From Gammaproteobacteria bacterium (GTDB lineage Bacteria; Pseudomonadota; Gammaproteobacteria; Arenicellales; JAHEKD01): 6,460 nucleotides of DNA. The stretch covers positions 1 through 6,460 of the forward strand of contig JAHEKD010000096.1 in NCBI GenBank assembly GCA_024638545.1. The letters are read 5' to 3'. The notes beneath the pieces are model-generated. The model saw nothing but the letters and a program-made list of their open reading frames with translations. It did not search any database and was not told the origin of the DNA. The position numbers and the translations under genes were made by a program. Positions 5,106 to 6,460 of the stretch are shown piece by piece; position 1 is the first letter of the stretch, and every line of letters begins with the position of its first letter.

Positions 5106-6460
5106 CTACGGGGTGTAGATGCTGCCGGATATTTTGCCGCGTATCTGTGTTTCCAACGCTAACCGCAGGGCTTCGTCGCTGGAAAATGCTTTTTCAAAAA
5201 AGGCGATGCCCGCTGCTAGTGCCGTGACAGAACCTGAAAATGCACCGCCAAGCGCCAGCACGAGCGGAAGGGGATCTTTCGGATGTTTTTTCTTATGACT
5301 TTCTTTGACTTTCTTGGAGATCCAGTCAGCCGCACCGTAGGCCTCCTTTCCAGTTTCAATGGCTGAACTAACACTATCCTTCATTAATACAAGAAAAGAA
5401 TCACCGGATTTGTTGTACTCCTGAATGGCTTGACCGACACCTTCACCGATAAAATCAAGGTCGCCTGTTCCAAGTTCGAAAGGTGTAACTTCCACCTGTA
5501 GACGTATATTGCCCATCCAGGATTCAAATCCACCAAAAGTACTGTTATAGACCGGCTTATACCATTCTGACTGTGCAGGGAAATGCGACTCGTTTAAAGT
5601 GCCTGTCCCCTCGTCGAATGATGCACCTGCTCCACTCGTATCTTTACCACACGGAAGGACTTCTGCCATTGGGTACAACATCGATGTTTCGAACATCGTC
5701 CACTTGTACGATGTAAGGGTGGGAATTACGTGAAGCACTTCGCTCCATTTACAGGGGCTAGAATTATCGTCAAAGAATGCACCTTTTAGCCTGAAGTATT
5801 CGGGTTTTGTGCCGGGTGCCCGCCCCAGAAGTCTCAGACGCAAGACGATTCCCGTTGCCCCGTCCAATCTTTGTCCCGGAAGCAGATAAAGCCGCAGGCG
5901 GCTGATCTGCTCATTATAGTAGACGAGTGTGTGGACGTGCATATCTGAGTTTTGTCCGGGAGGCGGCGTGAACCGGGCCAGCAAGTACCAACCCTTGCCC
6001 AACTGCGGGTCTGGGTTTTCAACCTCTGCGCCCGGTAAAGTATTATTCCCCTGTACCCATCCATGTAAAGGATTCTCTTTGGTCCCAACATCGTACCATG
6101 GGGCCTGATTTGGAGAATTACCGGTATCGTAGTTAAGATCGTCACCAATCAGAATAGCCTCTTGGTCACTCTCCTCTTCCAGCGGATAAACACTTTCAAT
6201 ACGAAATCGGCGATGATGTCGATCAATGCTGCTCGGCCAGCGCTTGGTAGAGACTCTTAGAATTATATACATCCGAACCGGAAATGTTGAAGGTTGTGGT
6301 TTCAGTTCGATAAATTGACTGAGAAACTCATGCTCCGAGCTAATCTTCTCTGTCTGGCCGGATTCTGGAAAATACACAATAATATGATCGCCAGTATCCC
6401 AGTTCAGATTCAAACTTTGCGCAGCGCCTGCCAACCGAAATGCTTTAATGTTTCTGATAT
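5106..6460 (-). CDS. Unrecognised large protein, 5' end beyond window
   Basis: The frame is open to the window edge (450 codons visible), so the true start lies outside; the TTG at 6434 is not needed as a start. The first three quarters look beta-rich: DTGDHIIVYFPESG, LHGWVQGNNTLPG, GWYLLARFTPPPG, HTLVYYNEQISRLRLYLLPG, then GIVLRLRLLGRAPG and FRLKGAFFDD. A charged, alpha-helical part follows (SKKVKESHKKKHPKD), then a hydrophobic Gly/Ala-rich segment (LALGGAFSGSVTALAAGIAF) that could be one membrane-spanning or amphipathic helix. I do not recognise the family. The frame ends at TAG 5106-5108 within protein-like text, and the next codons in the same frame are also protein-like, so this stop is probably premature. 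No ribosome site or promoter is visible because the 5' end is missing. Confidence 0.65.
   Translation of the reverse strand, partial: IRNIKAFRLAGAAQSLNLNWDTGDHIIVYFPESGQTEKISSEHEFLSQFIELKPQPSTFPVRMYIILRVSTKRWPSSIDRHHRRFRIESVYPLEEESDQEAILIGDDLNYDTGNSPNQAPWYDVGTKENPLHGWVQGNNTLPGAEVENPDPQLGKGWYLLARFTPPPGQNSDMHVHTLVYYNEQISRLRLYLLPGQRLDGATGIVLRLRLLGRAPGTKPEYFRLKGAFFDDNSSPCKWSEVLHVIPTLTSYKWTMFETSMLYPMAEVLPCGKDTSGAGASFDEGTGTLNESHFPAQSEWYKPVYNSTFGGFESWMGNIRLQVEVTPFELGTGDLDFIGEGVGQAIQEYNKSGDSFLVLMKDSVSSAIETGKEAYGAADWISKKVKESHKKKHPKDPLPLVLALGGAFSGSVTALAAGIAFFEKAFSSDEALRLALETQIRGKISGSIYTP

Noticed and set aside
1..6460. CRISPR array, tRNA or rRNA gene, integron attC sites, defence or biosynthetic operon
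   Set aside because: I found no regularly spaced repeats, tRNA-like foldable cores, attC-type boxes or recognisable enzyme sets on either strand.

Overview
The window looks like a chromosomal accessory stretch from a Gram-negative bacterium, probably a proteobacterium. The reasons are a classical secretory signal peptide, AGAGGT/AGGTGA ribosome sites, moderate base composition, and FG-GAP-like 'DINGNGxPEL' repeats of a kind often seen in Gammaproteobacteria (recalled, not searched). No marker gene fixes the taxonomy. Almost everything recognisable lies on the minus strand, and most of it is broken.

Read along the minus strand (right to left), four blocks follow one another. (1) From 6460 to 4405 is a long unrecognised gene of more than 680 codons. 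Its start lies outside the window, a TAG interrupts it at 5106-5108, and a frameshift follows near 4540-4573. (2) From 4408 to 3752 is the C-terminal half of a type I sulfatase. The half carrying the catalytic formylglycine cysteine is absent. (3) From 3298 to 1088 is a propeller/FG-GAP gene. Four PD40-type blades lie in one frame and three in the next, joined by a GTGA overlap, so together they would make a seven-bladed propeller. A linker and two to three FG-GAP-like repeats follow, broken by two TAG codons, two nearly compensating frameshifts and an inserted small mobile element. (4) From 784 to 80 is an apparently intact exported protein of 234 residues with a good ribosome site and signal peptide. 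A short plus-strand reading frame (3540-3695) looks like the tail of another lost gene and meets the sulfatase fragment head-on across a hairpin.

The clearest structural discovery is a 213-bp non-autonomous element (1285-1497) with perfect 15-bp terminal inverted repeats, flanked on both sides by TTAA. Removing the element plus one TTAA joins the two flanking pieces of the FG-GAP gene in one reading frame, so the insertion can be read off directly.

There is no sign of an operon building a new defence or metabolic system. The best single description is a decaying cluster of surface or secreted-type genes (sulfatase, propeller/FG-GAP, exported protein). One feature remains open: in-frame TAG codons interrupt several reading frames, whereas the reading frames that end naturally do so in TAA or TGA.
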